Positions 27,362-36,213 of a DNA stretch of 37,620 nucleotides are shown here, piece after piece. The DNA comes from Gammaproteobacteria bacterium. GTDB lineage: Bacteria; Pseudomonadota; Gammaproteobacteria; SZUA-21. The notes below the pieces were generated by a model. It was given only the letters and a program-made list of their open reading frames with translations. It was not told the DNA's origin and did not search any database. The stretch covers positions 1 to 37,620 of the forward strand of contig QILK01000143.1 in the NCBI GenBank assembly GCA_003233345.1, in the 5' to 3' direction. Position 1 is the first letter of the stretch. Every line of letters starts with the position of its first letter. The translations under genes were made by a program, and so were the position numbers.

Positions 27362-27592
27362 TCATTTCTTGATTTGTGCCATACCTTTAACGAGGCAACT
27401 AATCCAATGCTGATTAGCTTGTTCAAAAGTTTTATATCGATAAACGCCTTTTGGGAAATAAGTTGTTCCACCCGTTGGCAGAGAATGTAGAGCATCATTT
27501 ACTTCACATCCCCGTCGTAATAGTTCTCCGGAAGATGTTATTGATATTTCGGGTAATTTTCGATTACCAACGTGTTTTCTGTTTTTGTTCAT
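27362..27592 (-). CDS. Small hypothetical protein (GGTTYFPKGVYRYKTFEQAN type)
   Basis: 76 residues, basic, soluble. The segment FPKGVYRYKTFEQANQHW recalls small conserved proteins found in mobile or toxin-antitoxin settings where a PKGVYRF-like motif and a 'FEEAN' helix recur. I cannot assign a function. Convergent with the preceding ORF. Confidence 0.55.
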   Translation of the reverse strand: MNKNRKHVGNRKLPEISITSSGELLRRGCEVNDALHSLPTGGTTYFPKGVYRYKTFEQANQHWISCLVKGMAQIKK

Positions 27593-28536
27593 TATACACC
27601 AAATTTAATAAGAGATTGATTTAACTGAATTATAATATACGTATGTGGTATTTTCCAGAAAATACTAAGTAAAGCTAGCGGGAACACACAAGTATAGAGA
27701 ATAATTAGTGCGGCCAGCGAGCGGCGGTGACACCCGCAAGTTAGAAATAATAAAATTGAATTTCCCCCTTAAACTGACGATAACAAGCCGTTTTTTGAGG
27801 ACATAATTAAACTTTCAACATAAAGTTTGGGTGTATTTTAAACATAAAGAAGTGGCTGTCCTTCGGTTTTCTAAACTGGTTTTTACGGGCCTGTAAGCTT
27901 GGCGACAATGCTGGATGTCACCATAGTGGAAATGGTTATGAATATGGTAAATCTGGTGCCAGAAAAGACATCAATAGCGCTAAAAAATATATACGATCGC
28001 AGCAAAAAGGGGTTATATGCAATCCCAGTACAATCTTGGGACTTTGTATTCGAATAAGTATTTTCATAATAATATTGAAGGTCTTAAATAGATGTTGTTA
28101 GCCGAAAATACCGCTAGGCGCTGTTCCAGAAAACCTTTATGTCAATGGGTACTAAAAGATCCCCCTGATCACCGAGCAAAGTTAATGGGGCGCATGGGCA
28201 GGAGCGAAATTGAGGAATCCAAGAGGCGGGCAGGTTTCGTGACGGGATCGATATATTAGCGATAATTTAATCGATGTGGTAGTTCAGGACATCAGCGCAT
28301 TTTAAGTCGAAGCAGGTCGCAATGTAACAAATAAGTCACACTATCTGAGTAAATTTTTTGAATGGGAAAACCTGTTGTTTACAATTAGCGTTAGCTGGGT
28401 GTCAAGTATTTATCGCAATTCTTTATAGTGTAATAAACACTTGAAAGCAGACAGATGGGGAGAGTATCATCGAGGTGAAGTGAATTGTTTAAAGAAAATA
28501 AAGAACAGTATCATTTAGAAATGGGGTTAAGGAAAT
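27593..28536. other. Long gene-poor stretch
   Basis: About 940 bp with no convincing gene. A 55-codon ORF at 28092-28259 (MLLAENTARRCSRKPLCQWV) is Arg-rich and has no family match. The irregular composition and short broken frames suggest decayed DNA. Confidence 0.5.
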
Positions 28537-29103
28537 ATGAGCAATAATGAAGAAATAGCTTATGGACCTTTGGCTGAGCTTGTCGGAGTGTGGGTTGGCG
28601 ATAAAGGTATTGATGTTGCGCCTGAGCCGGATGGTGAAGAGAATAATCCCTACTACGAAACCATCACCTTTACGGCTATTGGTGATGTGACTAATGCAGA
28701 ATCACAAGTATTAGCCGCTGTTCATTATCGCCAAATCGTGCAACGAAAATCGAACGACAAAATATTTCATGACGAAACCGGGTATTGGATGTGGGATGCA
28801 GGCAAAAGTATTATTATGCATTCTCTGACAATACCTCGCGCGGTATGTGTGCTTGCCGGTGGTGCCTATTCCGAGAATAAAAACCCAGCGGGTAGAAAAC
28901 TATTAGAAGTTTCCGCCAGCCTTGATGATGAAAATTGGAGGATTATTCAGTCACCTTTTATGCAAAAAAACGCAAAAACCAGAGAGTTTTATCATCGAAT
29001 TACAGTGGGCGATGGCGTGCTCTCTTATGTGGAAACGACCATGGTAGAAATATATGAGAAAATTTTTGAGCATACTGATCAGAACGAATTATCGCGGCAG
29101 TAA
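28537..29103 (+). CDS. Nitrobindin-like heme-binding beta-barrel protein (FABP/DUF1794 type)
   Basis: 188 residues. It opens with the family pattern YGPLAELVGVWVGDKGIDVA and continues with the barrel strands HYRQIVQRKSNDKIFHDETG, YWMWD and SLTIPRAVCVLAGG, ending FYHRITVGDGVLSYVETTMV. Family knowledge: 10-stranded barrels that bind heme through a C-terminal His or fatty-acid-like ligands; the role in bacteria is mostly open. AAGGAA precedes the ATG. Confidence 0.85.
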   Translation: MSNNEEIAYGPLAELVGVWVGDKGIDVAPEPDGEENNPYYETITFTAIGDVTNAESQVLAAVHYRQIVQRKSNDKIFHDETGYWMWDAGKSIIMHSLTIPRAVCVLAGGAYSENKNPAGRKLLEVSASLDDENWRIIQSPFMQKNAKTREFYHRITVGDGVLSYVETTMVEIYEKIFEHTDQNELSRQ

Positions 29104-29152
29104 TCGCAAAAGTATTCAAGTTTTTCTAGCGCTGAATTAATAGGGAGAATAA

Positions 29153-29347
29153 ATGGCATATTTATATTTAGCGATAGCCATTATCTGTGAAGTTGTAGCA
29201 ACAAGTGCATTAAAGGCGTCGGCAGAATTTACCAAATTATTTCCAGGTATCATCGTGGCACTAGGATTTGGTTTTTCGCTGAATTTCATTGGCATTACAT
29301 TAAGATCTATTCCATTAGGTGTGTTTTCAAAAACGATTAATCATTAA
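29153..29347 (+). pseudogene. Truncated SMR (EmrE/SugE-type) multidrug transporter
   Basis: 64 residues equal to the first half of an SMR protein: helix 1 with the essential Glu14 (YLAIAIICEVVATSALKAS), helix 2, and LRSIPLGV at the start of helix 3, after which the frame reads FSKTINH and stops. Normal members have about 105-110 residues and four helices. No remainder is found downstream, so this is a deletion remnant. Confidence 0.85.
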
Positions 29348-29477
29348 ATCCAAATAATTTCTTGGGATACTGATCAGTGTCTCCGATCCCTGAGTTGAGC
29401 GAGTACTCCGGCGTTCACTGGTGGTAAGAATAGGGGCGTTGACCAAAAAACATGAATAATAAGCATCAGATTTTTAT

Positions 29478-29876
29478 TTAGAGATTTTTAGAATTTCCAG
29501 AAACCACTTTGAATTGACGAACTTTTTTGTGTTTTCCTTTAACTTTTGTATAGGTTCCATCACCATTATTTAGTATCCACCTACACCATGTTTTGTCTTT
29601 AATGTCATAGCTCCAACATAACTTTCCTTTTGGGTTAACAGACCATTTACCAGGCAATATTGTACCATTCCTTTTTTCGACATGGGTACCATCTTTTTTC
29701 ATATACATATGGAATTTATGATTTTTTATTAAGTGAGAACCCACTAATGTATTCCCGGTTATAAGCTTTGTAAGTTCCATTTTATTCATTGCAGTATTTG
29801 GCGCAGCGATACAAATGCCAGGTGCGAGTAATAATAAGAATGATAGTAATTTTCCTATATGTGGATATTTTCGCAT
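29478..29876 (-). CDS. Small secreted protein, DUF995-like
   Basis: 132 residues from ATG 29876 (AGGAG 6 bases upstream; better than the track start 29909). Signal peptide LLSFLLLLAPGICIAAP. The mature part, LTKLITGNTLVGS, then MYMKKDGTHVEKRNGTILPG, KWSV and LCWSYDIKDKTWCRW, follows the pattern of DUF995-like exported proteins with a 'GNT' start and one Cys pair. Function unknown. Confidence 0.75.
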   Translation of the reverse strand: MRKYPHIGKLLSFLLLLAPGICIAAPNTAMNKMELTKLITGNTLVGSHLIKNHKFHMYMKKDGTHVEKRNGTILPGKWSVNPKGKLCWSYDIKDKTWCRWILNNGDGTYTKVKGKHKKVRQFKVVSGNSKNL

Positions 29877-30071
29877 TTCGTACTCCTTGTTAGCGTTTGA
29901 TAATATCATACCGGCTTACGTCGTAAATAGCTGGAGGCTATAAGCATAGCAGCTTTTGTGTATAATGGTGGAAGGGTATATGCTGCTCCGAGCATGAGCT
30001 TTACTATCAATTCGATTGAGTAATATATCTGATAGCTGAATATTATCTCTTTATTTTAATAATTTAGGATT

Positions 30072-31616
30072 ATGACAAATAACACATTACTAGAGAATAT
30101 ATTAAACGACCCGGACAATGATGAAAAACGTTTAGTTTATGCCGATTGGTTAATGACGCAGGGCGATCCCAGAGGCGAATTTATACGAATTCAGTGCGAG
30201 AGAATTAATAGCAACAATAATAGTAATAATGAAATGCTGGGTCGAATAGAGGATGAACTCCTTAAGAAATATAAACGCAAGTGGACAAAAAAATACCGTG
30301 CTGCTAAATATGCCAATTGGACATTTTCTCGAGGTTTTGTAAAATCGCTCGCTATCCGCGCAAATTATTTAGTCAATCTGGCCGAGGTTATATTTACGGC
30401 AGAACCTGTAGAGCGGCTTACTGTAAAAGCGATTGATGATGATAATTTGCAAGCAGTCCTTCATTGTCCCCACCTTAGTCGATTGAGGGAGCTTAATCTA
30501 AAAAATAATAAAATCGGGAAGTCTGGTATAGAGCTTTTGGCGAAGGCTGAAAATTTTATCAATCTTCGAAAACTGGATATTCGGTTTGCAAGGGTTGGTG
30601 TCAGATGTGCTTCTTCACTCGAAAAACTCAATAGCGATTCGCTTCCAAAATTAGAGGAGCTAGACCTAGATTCTAATAAGTTTGGTGATAAAGGCTTGGC
30701 TGGGTTGCTTAATTCAAATTTATTTAAGCAGTTGCGTCGCTTAAAACTTCGAAATTGTAATATAGGACCTGAAGGCGTAAATCAATTGTGTCATTTGGGA
30801 AGTAACAATATGACACATTTAAGTGTGGAACAAAATTCAATAGGAAGCCAGGGGCTGGAGCAAATAATTAGCACAAAAAACCTGCCTGCCTTAAATACAC
30901 TCAATGTATGCGGTTGCTCAATTGATGGGAAACTAAAGGGATTACATGGTATTTCATTAGCAGGATTACGCCATCTCAATCTTGATGATAACTATCTCGA
31001 AAGTAAAAGTATTATAGGACTATTTTTATCGAGCATACTTGGCCAATTACAAACGCTACAAATATCAAGTTGTGATATAGGTGCTGATGCCGTCACTCAG
31101 CTGAGTCAATTCGAGACCAATCATTTACAAAAACTCGGACTTAGCGATAATCCTATTGGAAACCGGGGAATGCAGGAAGTGTTTAACGGAAAGGGGTTTG
31201 ACAGGCTTGAAGAACTTGATGTGGAGAATTGTTCTATTGATGAGAAACTGAAATGCGCACATTTTTTAAGTACAATTAAGAGACTATATATACAATATAA
31301 TGAAATCAGGTATGCGGGAATTGAAGCTTTGTTTAAATTCCCGCTTACGCCGAACCTGATAGAACTTAATTTAAATTTCTGTAGTTTGGATGATAAAGCT
31401 TTTAGGATATTTAGTCAGTGTCAGCTGCAAAAGCTAGAGAGCCTGTCAATATGCGGTAATCAATTTAGTGCTCGAAATGCAAAAGAGTTAGTTAACGCAA
31501 CAGGTTTCGACTCACTTAAAAAAATATGGCTAAGCTCGGGATATGTGTCAGAGTCGACAGATGTCGATAAGGAAGTAGCTATTATTTTGAGTGAAAGATA
31601 CGATGTAATAGACTAG
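30072..31616 (+). CDS. TIGR02996-domain leucine-rich repeat protein
   Basis: 514 residues, no signal peptide. Residues 1-60 form the repeat-companion domain TIGR02996 (LLENILNDPDNDEKRLVYADW, then GDPRGEFIRIQCERI). From about residue 120 to the end runs a ribonuclease-inhibitor-type LRR solenoid, repeats of about 28 residues (LRELNLKNNKIGKSGIELLA, KLEELDLDSNKFGDKGLAGL). Family knowledge: the TIGR02996-LRR combination is best known from planctomycetes and myxobacteria. It probably mediates protein contacts in the cytoplasm. Lateral acquisition is a plausible inference. Confidence 0.9.
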   Translation: MTNNTLLENILNDPDNDEKRLVYADWLMTQGDPRGEFIRIQCERINSNNNSNNEMLGRIEDELLKKYKRKWTKKYRAAKYANWTFSRGFVKSLAIRANYLVNLAEVIFTAEPVERLTVKAIDDDNLQAVLHCPHLSRLRELNLKNNKIGKSGIELLAKAENFINLRKLDIRFARVGVRCASSLEKLNSDSLPKLEELDLDSNKFGDKGLAGLLNSNLFKQLRRLKLRNCNIGPEGVNQLCHLGSNNMTHLSVEQNSIGSQGLEQIISTKNLPALNTLNVCGCSIDGKLKGLHGISLAGLRHLNLDDNYLESKSIIGLFLSSILGQLQTLQISSCDIGADAVTQLSQFETNHLQKLGLSDNPIGNRGMQEVFNGKGFDRLEELDVENCSIDEKLKCAHFLSTIKRLYIQYNEIRYAGIEALFKFPLTPNLIELNLNFCSLDDKAFRIFSQCQLQKLESLSICGNQFSARNAKELVNATGFDSLKKIWLSSGYVSESTDVDKEVAIILSERYDVID

Positions 31617-31947
31617 GCCGATATGCAGATCAAAGAGAAATTTGCCAAGTAGTCTTTCTACCGTGCTCGCTTCTTCTAACATTAGTTTTGAATTTTTCAG
31701 GCATAAAATGATCGATTAGTAATTTATTTGCCTCACTTACTCCTAGAATAAAAAATATATACGAACACACTACTACTATAAAACTATATCAAAGCTAGTT
31801 GAAAATTTAATATACCAAATTGTTAAGCTCCCAATAATGTTTTTGTAGCTATACTCTCGTTACGCACAAGCGAGTAAATATTTGCTGTGTTTTACGTTTT
31901 AGACGAGTATCCAGACTTGCCTGCAGATGACCGCAGTAGAAAGTCTA
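31617..31947. other. Gene-free stretch
   Basis: About 330 AT-rich bases. A minus-strand frame reads LIDHFMPEKFKTNVRRSEHG near 31640-31740 and may be the C-terminal end of a lost gene, but it has no start signal. Nothing else seen. Confidence 0.4.
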
Positions 31948-32526
31948 TTAAGCAGAATTTTGAACAAAGGCAAGCAACTGTGGGAAAAAACATTTAAAGT
32001 CTTTATTTAGTTCATCGTAATTATCTTTAAGGTCATGTATCCCTGAAGAAAGGTTATTTTTAAATCGGATCCTTTGTGATATTCGCACTAACGCTTTTTC
32101 AATGCCATCCAGGTTTTTGTAATTTAATATCCACTTGTCTTTTTGCAATGTCTCCAGCACAATTTCCAATTTTTCAGGAATTTCAAATTCATAGTTAGTA
32201 TCAAGTGTATCAAGCCAGATATCAAGCTGATGGTTTAGACTGGTTTGTGAATATAATTCCCAGTTAGTCGCCAGAAAATGATCATAATAGACATCAATCA
32301 GGATGCCAGCATATCTCGATAAATCTTTACGAACTCGTTTTTTGCTTAGTCTAAAAATATCGTGGTTATCAGTGTATTTATCCACTTGCCGATGAAGTTT
32401 GATTCCTTTAAGTAATTCAGGTGGGTAATTGTCATCAAGTTTGCCTTTAACAAAATCAGCCATTAGATTTCCGAGCAGGGAATGAGCAGTGTTGTCTGCA
32501 AGATATAAATGTGCAAGATAATTCAT
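31948..32526 (-). CDS. acpH: Acyl-carrier-protein phosphodiesterase
   Basis: 192 residues, standard length. MNYLAHLYLADNTAHSLLGN, MADFVKG, LHRQVDKYTDNH and DVYYDHFLATNW are the metal-binding His/Asp motifs of AcpH (DUF479), an HD-like enzyme that removes phosphopantetheine from acyl carrier protein. It stands alone, a core-type gene inside the accessory stretch. Confidence 0.93.
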   Translation of the reverse strand: MNYLAHLYLADNTAHSLLGNLMADFVKGKLDDNYPPELLKGIKLHRQVDKYTDNHDIFRLSKKRVRKDLSRYAGILIDVYYDHFLATNWELYSQTSLNHQLDIWLDTLDTNYEFEIPEKLEIVLETLQKDKWILNYKNLDGIEKALVRISQRIRFKNNLSSGIHDLKDNYDELNKDFKCFFPQLLAFVQNSA

Positions 32527-32723
32527 GTATTCGATTCTAGCACTTCTTTGAGGATACTGATTGGATAACTTAACAAACTAATATTGTTGACACAACATAT
32601 ATTGTTTGTATTGCACGAATGAAACTGATCATATATGATCAAAAAAATATAGAAAACAAATTACCCAATAAGTTTTTAAGTTCAATAAAAAATTCACAAC
32701 AAGCATCAGGTTCTTAATTAGCT

Positions 32724-33200
32724 ATGGCAGAGTCAAGTCAGATTCAAATAAAACCAAATAAATTTTGGAAATTATTCATTTATTTATATGTTTTGTCTGG
32801 GTTACTCGCGTTTGTGTCATATTATTTTTTTCGATTGGAATGGTTACACTTGACAAGCGGAGGATATCATATTTACTGGATAGACATATTGTATATTGTC
32901 GTTTTAATTTTCAATATAGCCGCATTAGTTGGATATGCTTATAGTAAGCGGGTTTTCCATTATTGGGTTTGGTGGGTGTGGTGTATTTTACTATTTGTAG
33001 CATTGATAGTTTATTTGATTTCTCTTCCACAAATAGGCGAGTTAGCTTTCGAATTATTTAAACGTGCGCCCAAGTTAACTATAGTCTATTTCGCTTCGCA
33101 AGGTATTGAAATGATATTCAGTATACTAGTACTGATAGCAATTTATCGGTATGCATTCGAGTCGATGCTGGTCTGGGAACACTCGCCTGTTTTTAAATAG
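32724..33200 (+). CDS. Hypothetical four-helix membrane protein
   Basis: 158 residues with four predicted helices (LFIYLYVLSGLLAFVSYYFF, IDILYIVVLIFNIAALVGYA, VWWVWCILLFVALIVYLI and IEMIFSILVLIAIYRYAF). Rich in Tyr/Trp. No family recognised. No clear ribosome-binding site. Confidence 0.65.
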   Translation: MAESSQIQIKPNKFWKLFIYLYVLSGLLAFVSYYFFRLEWLHLTSGGYHIYWIDILYIVVLIFNIAALVGYAYSKRVFHYWVWWVWCILLFVALIVYLISLPQIGELAFELFKRAPKLTIVYFASQGIEMIFSILVLIAIYRYAFESMLVWEHSPVFK

Positions 33201-33261
33201 TAAAAAGTAACAAAAAAAGTGAAGCAAAAGAGGTGAAATTTGGCAAGAACGTACCGTGATT

Positions 33262-33303
33262 AAAAAAAGAACAGATAGGGTGTTCAATAGCCCTGGACTT
33301 TTT
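33262..33303 (+). repeat. Dispersed repeat, copy 1
   Basis: AAAAAAAGAACAGATAGGGT continuing GTTCAATAGCCCTGGACTTTT; a near-identical copy lies at 35112. AGGG/CCCT halves form a small palindrome. Confidence 0.65.
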
Positions 33304-33414
33304 AGATAGCGAGATTTAGTATTATTTTGCACTTCATCGTAGGATTGGTCATAGAAGTAATGCGTTATAATAAAATCATACCGGTACCCCCGCCATTGTT
33401 CGAAAACAACCAGA

Positions 33415-33729
33415 GTGGTAAACTTGCATGAGGACATCGATTCACTATTGGTATTACATCAATGGGAAAAGGAAAGTTCATCATTTGGGTTTATTCACAA
33501 TTACGAAAATGTAAAGTTGAATGCGTCGTTGCAACTAGTTGAAAATAAATATACGGATGGATCAGGATATTCAAGCCCAGAATATCCACAATGTTCTTTT
33601 ATTATTTCGATGGTAGTGGGTAAGAAATATTCACAAGAAGCAGTTAAACATTTGTCGTCGATATTAGGTGATGCCGCGTTAAATATTCATTCGCCTCATC
33701 CCTATGTGGTAGAAGAAAACGAATTTTAG
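33415..33729 (+). CDS. Hypothetical protein
   Basis: 104 residues, soluble, acidic. HEDIDSLLVLHQWEKESSSF, CSFIISMVVGKKYSQEAVKH. Start uncertain (GTG 33415, or the TTG at 33424). Balanced composition suggests a real protein; no family recognised. Confidence 0.5.
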   Translation: MVNLHEDIDSLLVLHQWEKESSSFGFIHNYENVKLNASLQLVENKYTDGSGYSSPEYPQCSFIISMVVGKKYSQEAVKHLSSILGDAALNIHSPHPYVVEENEF

Positions 33730-33750
33730 TCATATTTCTCCTTAATTTCC

Positions 33751-33759
33751 GGGGTGTCT
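33751..33759 (+). repeat. GGGGTGTCT motif before the methyltransferase-like gene
   Basis: CTTAATTTCCGGGGTGTCT resembles TTTAATTTTCGGGGTGTCT at 34588-34606; together they flank the next gene. Confidence 0.4.
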
Positions 33760-33799
33760 GGAATCACTTTATAGCGTATCATAAATTTAGGAGTTTATT

Positions 33800-34525
33800 G
33801 TGGGTAAGGATACTACAAAAAAAGCAGGTGTTAACCGAGAATACGGTAGCGCTATAGTCCAAAAATGGACTTTTATTCTAATCCATTTAATAATTATATT
33901 ATTCTGCGTATGGATTGTTTATTTTAATGGTTTAGTTCTTTTAGGTGAAATATTTGGAAAAAATTGGAATCTAATAGATCTAAATAGAGCAAAAATATTA
34001 CTTGCTTGTGCTATCTTATATTGGCTCCGACATATAATCACTCTGTTTTATTTGCTAGAACGAAAAGTAGCTTGGTCTGAAGTTACAGAATTAATATTTT
34101 TTATGGCTTTTTTTGAAATTGGATTATTACTTTTAGGTGGCGGAGCATTTCGTGATTACGTTATCAGTTTTGGTTGGTTAGATATAGTTGCTTTAATTCT
34201 TCTTGTTTTTGGAATGTATTTAAATAGCTGTTCGGAAATTCAACGAAAATTGTGGAAAAAAAATTCTCGTAATAACGGGCATTGTTACACTAAAGGATTA
34301 TTTCACTACTCAATGCATATTAATTATTTTGGCGACACAATTTTGTTTACTGGTTGGTGTTTATTTACCTATAATTTTTGGACGCTCGGATTACCAATAT
34401 TAATGGCTATTATGTTCATCTTTTTTCATATTCCCGGTTTAGATTTACACTTACATGAGCGTTATGGTGCTGAATTTAAAACTTATTCAGAAAAAACAAA
34501 AAAATTTATACCCTTTATATATTAA
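33800..34525 (+). CDS. Isoprenylcysteine carboxyl methyltransferase / DUF1295-like membrane protein
   Basis: 241 residues, GTG start with AGGAG upstream. Five to six helices. The C-terminal part has the SAM-binding signature of this superfamily: GLFHYSMHINYFGDTILFTG (usually H-PxYF/NYF), and HERYGAEFKTYSEKTKKFIP at the end. Known relatives methylate lipids or prenylcysteine, or reduce steroids; the substrate here is unknown. One His-x-x-Asn-Tyr-Phe motif is intact, so it may be active. Flanked by GGGGTGTCT motifs. Confidence 0.8.
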   Translation: MGKDTTKKAGVNREYGSAIVQKWTFILIHLIIILFCVWIVYFNGLVLLGEIFGKNWNLIDLNRAKILLACAILYWLRHIITLFYLLERKVAWSEVTELIFFMAFFEIGLLLLGGGAFRDYVISFGWLDIVALILLVFGMYLNSCSEIQRKLWKKNSRNNGHCYTKGLFHYSMHINYFGDTILFTGWCLFTYNFWTLGLPILMAIMFIFFHIPGLDLHLHERYGAEFKTYSEKTKKFIPFIY

Positions 34526-34535
34526 AGTATTTGGG

Positions 34536-34606
34536 GGACACCCCTAAATCTAAACCCCATCTCGGGCCGAACGCAATCATATCTCACTTTAATTTTCGGG
34601 GTGTCT
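34536..34606. repeat. Inverted repeat GGACACCCC ... GGGGTGTCT
   Basis: GGACACCCCTAAAT at 34536 faces ATTTTCGGGGTGTCT at 34592-34606 with about 50 bases between. A related GGGTACACCTCTAAATC occurs just after tRNA-Ala at 23173. Confidence 0.5.
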
Positions 34607-34743
34607 AATACTTACGAACCCCCTAGCTTGGCGATATGTGAACATGGGAATATCGAATTGTTAGAATCTGATACATTTGGGTAATAACGATATAGTTTCA
34701 TGCGAATATACAAGTAATAGTTAAACAATAACCGGTAGTAAAT

Positions 34744-34965
34744 ATGTCCACAAAAATGAAATAAATCATTGATAATATTAAGGGGTTAACTGCTCAAGAG
34801 CGTGCCTTAGTTGCCCGTTGCCTAATATCATCTCTTGAAAGCAAACAAGAAGAAGGTGTTGATGATGAATAGGCAAAACTCGCAGAAAAACGTTATATTG
34901 AATTTGAATCTGGTGCGGTACAGGGTGTTACTTGGAGTGATATAAAAAAGGAGATTAAAGGCTAG
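34744..34965 (+). pseudogene. Addiction-module antitoxin (TIGR02574-like) with two in-frame stops
   Basis: One frame reads MSTKMK*IIDNIKGLTAQER, ALVARCLISSLE, then DDE*AKLAEKRYIEFESGAV and WSDIKKEIKG. This is the 'putative addiction module component' pattern, with TAA at codon 7 and TAG at the usual WxxLAEKR tryptophan (TGG to TAG). Length (74 codons) is normal, so only point mutations broke it. Confidence 0.8.
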
Positions 34966-34966
34966 A

Positions 34967-35032
34967 ATGCCTGAACTAATATTCCGACCCTGTACCGATT
35001 TTTGTGTAACTACTCGTTTCCTCAAAGTCTAG
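34967..35032 (+). pseudogene. RelE/ParE-type toxin remnant
   Basis: Directly after the antitoxin stop an ATG reads MPELIFRP, the typical start of the ParE/RelE partner, then diverges and stops after 21 codons. The rest of the toxin is gone. Confidence 0.55.
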
Positions 35033-35111
35033 AAACCTTTTGGTAACCGGCCTTGATATTAAATCATAAACCGATTCGGTGCAAGATTCCAAGTTGAATT
35101 TTTGTGCTGGG

Positions 35112-35151
35112 AAAAAAAGAGCTGATAGGGTGTTAATAGCCCTGGACTTTT
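35112..35151 (+). repeat. Dispersed repeat, copy 2
   Basis: AAAAAAAGAGCTGATAGGGT continuing GTTAATAGCCCTGGACTTTT; pairs with 33262. Confidence 0.65.
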
Positions 35152-35173
35152 GGGAATAGAATTTTATTTTCGC

Positions 35174-35482
35174 TTACTTCATTTTTAGTTGGATCTTGAT
35201 AGGTGTTTGTTCCACTAAGACTTTGCGTTGTATTTTTTTATTACCAACATATGTGCGGATTATATATTGACCACGCGGTAATTTTTTAAACGAAAATGAT
35301 CCATCACGCCGTGTGTAGGAAAATGATCTGTGCTTACTGTTGATTTTTTGGATTTGCACCGGGGCTTCATTGACGGGCCTGCCTTGCTTGTCATAAATCT
35401 TACCTGACAAAGTACCGCCGCAGATGCCAATTGTAAATGCAAAGACTGCTAACACAAAAAACAAAACAGAATATAATCTCAC
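35174..35482 (-). CDS. Small secreted carboxypeptidase-regulatory-like domain protein
   Basis: 102 residues with a signal peptide (LYSVLFFVLAVFAFTIGICG) and one beta-sandwich: GTLSGKIYDKQGRPVNEAPV, RRDGSFSFKKLPRGQYIIRT. The start overlaps the upstream stop (ATGA), so it is coupled to the next gene. Such domains act as exported binding or structural modules. Confidence 0.8.
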   Translation of the reverse strand: MRLYSVLFFVLAVFAFTIGICGGTLSGKIYDKQGRPVNEAPVQIQKINSKHRSFSYTRRDGSFSFKKLPRGQYIIRTYVGNKKIQRKVLVEQTPIKIQLKMK

Positions 35483-35964
35483 CTTAGCTTTCCTCTGAAT
35501 TTGTTATCTCTTCCAACACTGGATATCGTGAAATATTTTTGGGTACCATCGGTTTTGAAGGCAAAAAATGTATAGGGAACATCGCCTTCACTTTTTAAGA
35601 CTTTAAAGAATATTCTACCGTTTATGTCGGTAAAGCTCTGGTTTTGATTCGGTATTATTCCAACCGTTATGCCTTCGAGGGAGCTTCCGTTGGAATCAGT
35701 TATTTGCCCCGTTACATCGATAGTTTCGTAGGAGTTAGATTGATCAATCACGACATAGACAAGACTAAGTCCGATCACAATTGCAAATACGGACGGGTAG
35801 TTGGTTTTTACCTTTCCAAACCATGGCAGTTCGATTTCAATATCATGACCATCGGATTTTTTCTGGTAAACGCGTTGTTTAAATAACAGAACAAGGCCGC
35901 CCAATGCTATCGCTGATGATACGAGAATTGCAATTAACATCAAAATAAAATATTCTGCGCTCAT
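35479..35964 (-). CDS. Membrane protein with extracytoplasmic carboxypeptidase-regulatory-like domain
   Basis: 161 residues. Two helices (FILMLIAILVSSAIALGGLV and SVFAIVIGLSLVYVVI) flank a short cytoplasmic loop; the C-terminal half is a beta-sandwich (VTGQITDSNGSSLEGITVGI, SFTDINGRIFFKVL) like that in its partner. First gene of a two-gene unit. Confidence 0.75.
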   Translation of the reverse strand: MSAEYFILMLIAILVSSAIALGGLVLLFKQRVYQKKSDGHDIEIELPWFGKVKTNYPSVFAIVIGLSLVYVVIDQSNSYETIDVTGQITDSNGSSLEGITVGIIPNQNQSFTDINGRIFFKVLKSEGDVPYTFFAFKTDGTQKYFTISSVGRDNKFRGKLR

Positions 35965-36213
35965 AGAATCACCCCTGAAATAGTCATAAGCTATAATTTT
36001 AATATAGACTAAGTGAGCCTATTATCTAGTGGTATATTTTTGGCGTCTTTCTGGTTAATTTTTACTTTACTAAATGCGTTTAAACACTAACACGGCAAAG
36101 CCATTTGCGGGGAGCATGGCTGTTTTTAAGTTTCTGGGCCCGAAGTTGTTTTATTGGTACGATAGTTATGGATCTTCAATAGATCTGATCTGTTTATAAA
36201 TTTGGAGCATCGT

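Noticed and set aside
29461-32722. AAGCATCAGRTTYTTAWTTAG similarity at 29461 and 32701
   Set aside because: Only about 18 of 22 bases match in AT-rich sequence; expected by chance in a window this size.
33126-33437. 103-codon minus-strand ORF
   Set aside because: Overlaps the end of the four-helix protein and a dispersed repeat; no start signal or recognisable domain.
34828-35025. 65-codon minus-strand ORF
   Set aside because: Antisense to the decayed antitoxin, whose homology on the plus strand is clear.
36091-36127. AGCCAT..ATGGCT followed by TTTTT as a terminator, or a 27-codon leader ORF starting at 36115
   Set aside because: The stem is only 6 bp with an 11-base loop, and the short ORF has no support beyond a nearby purine run.
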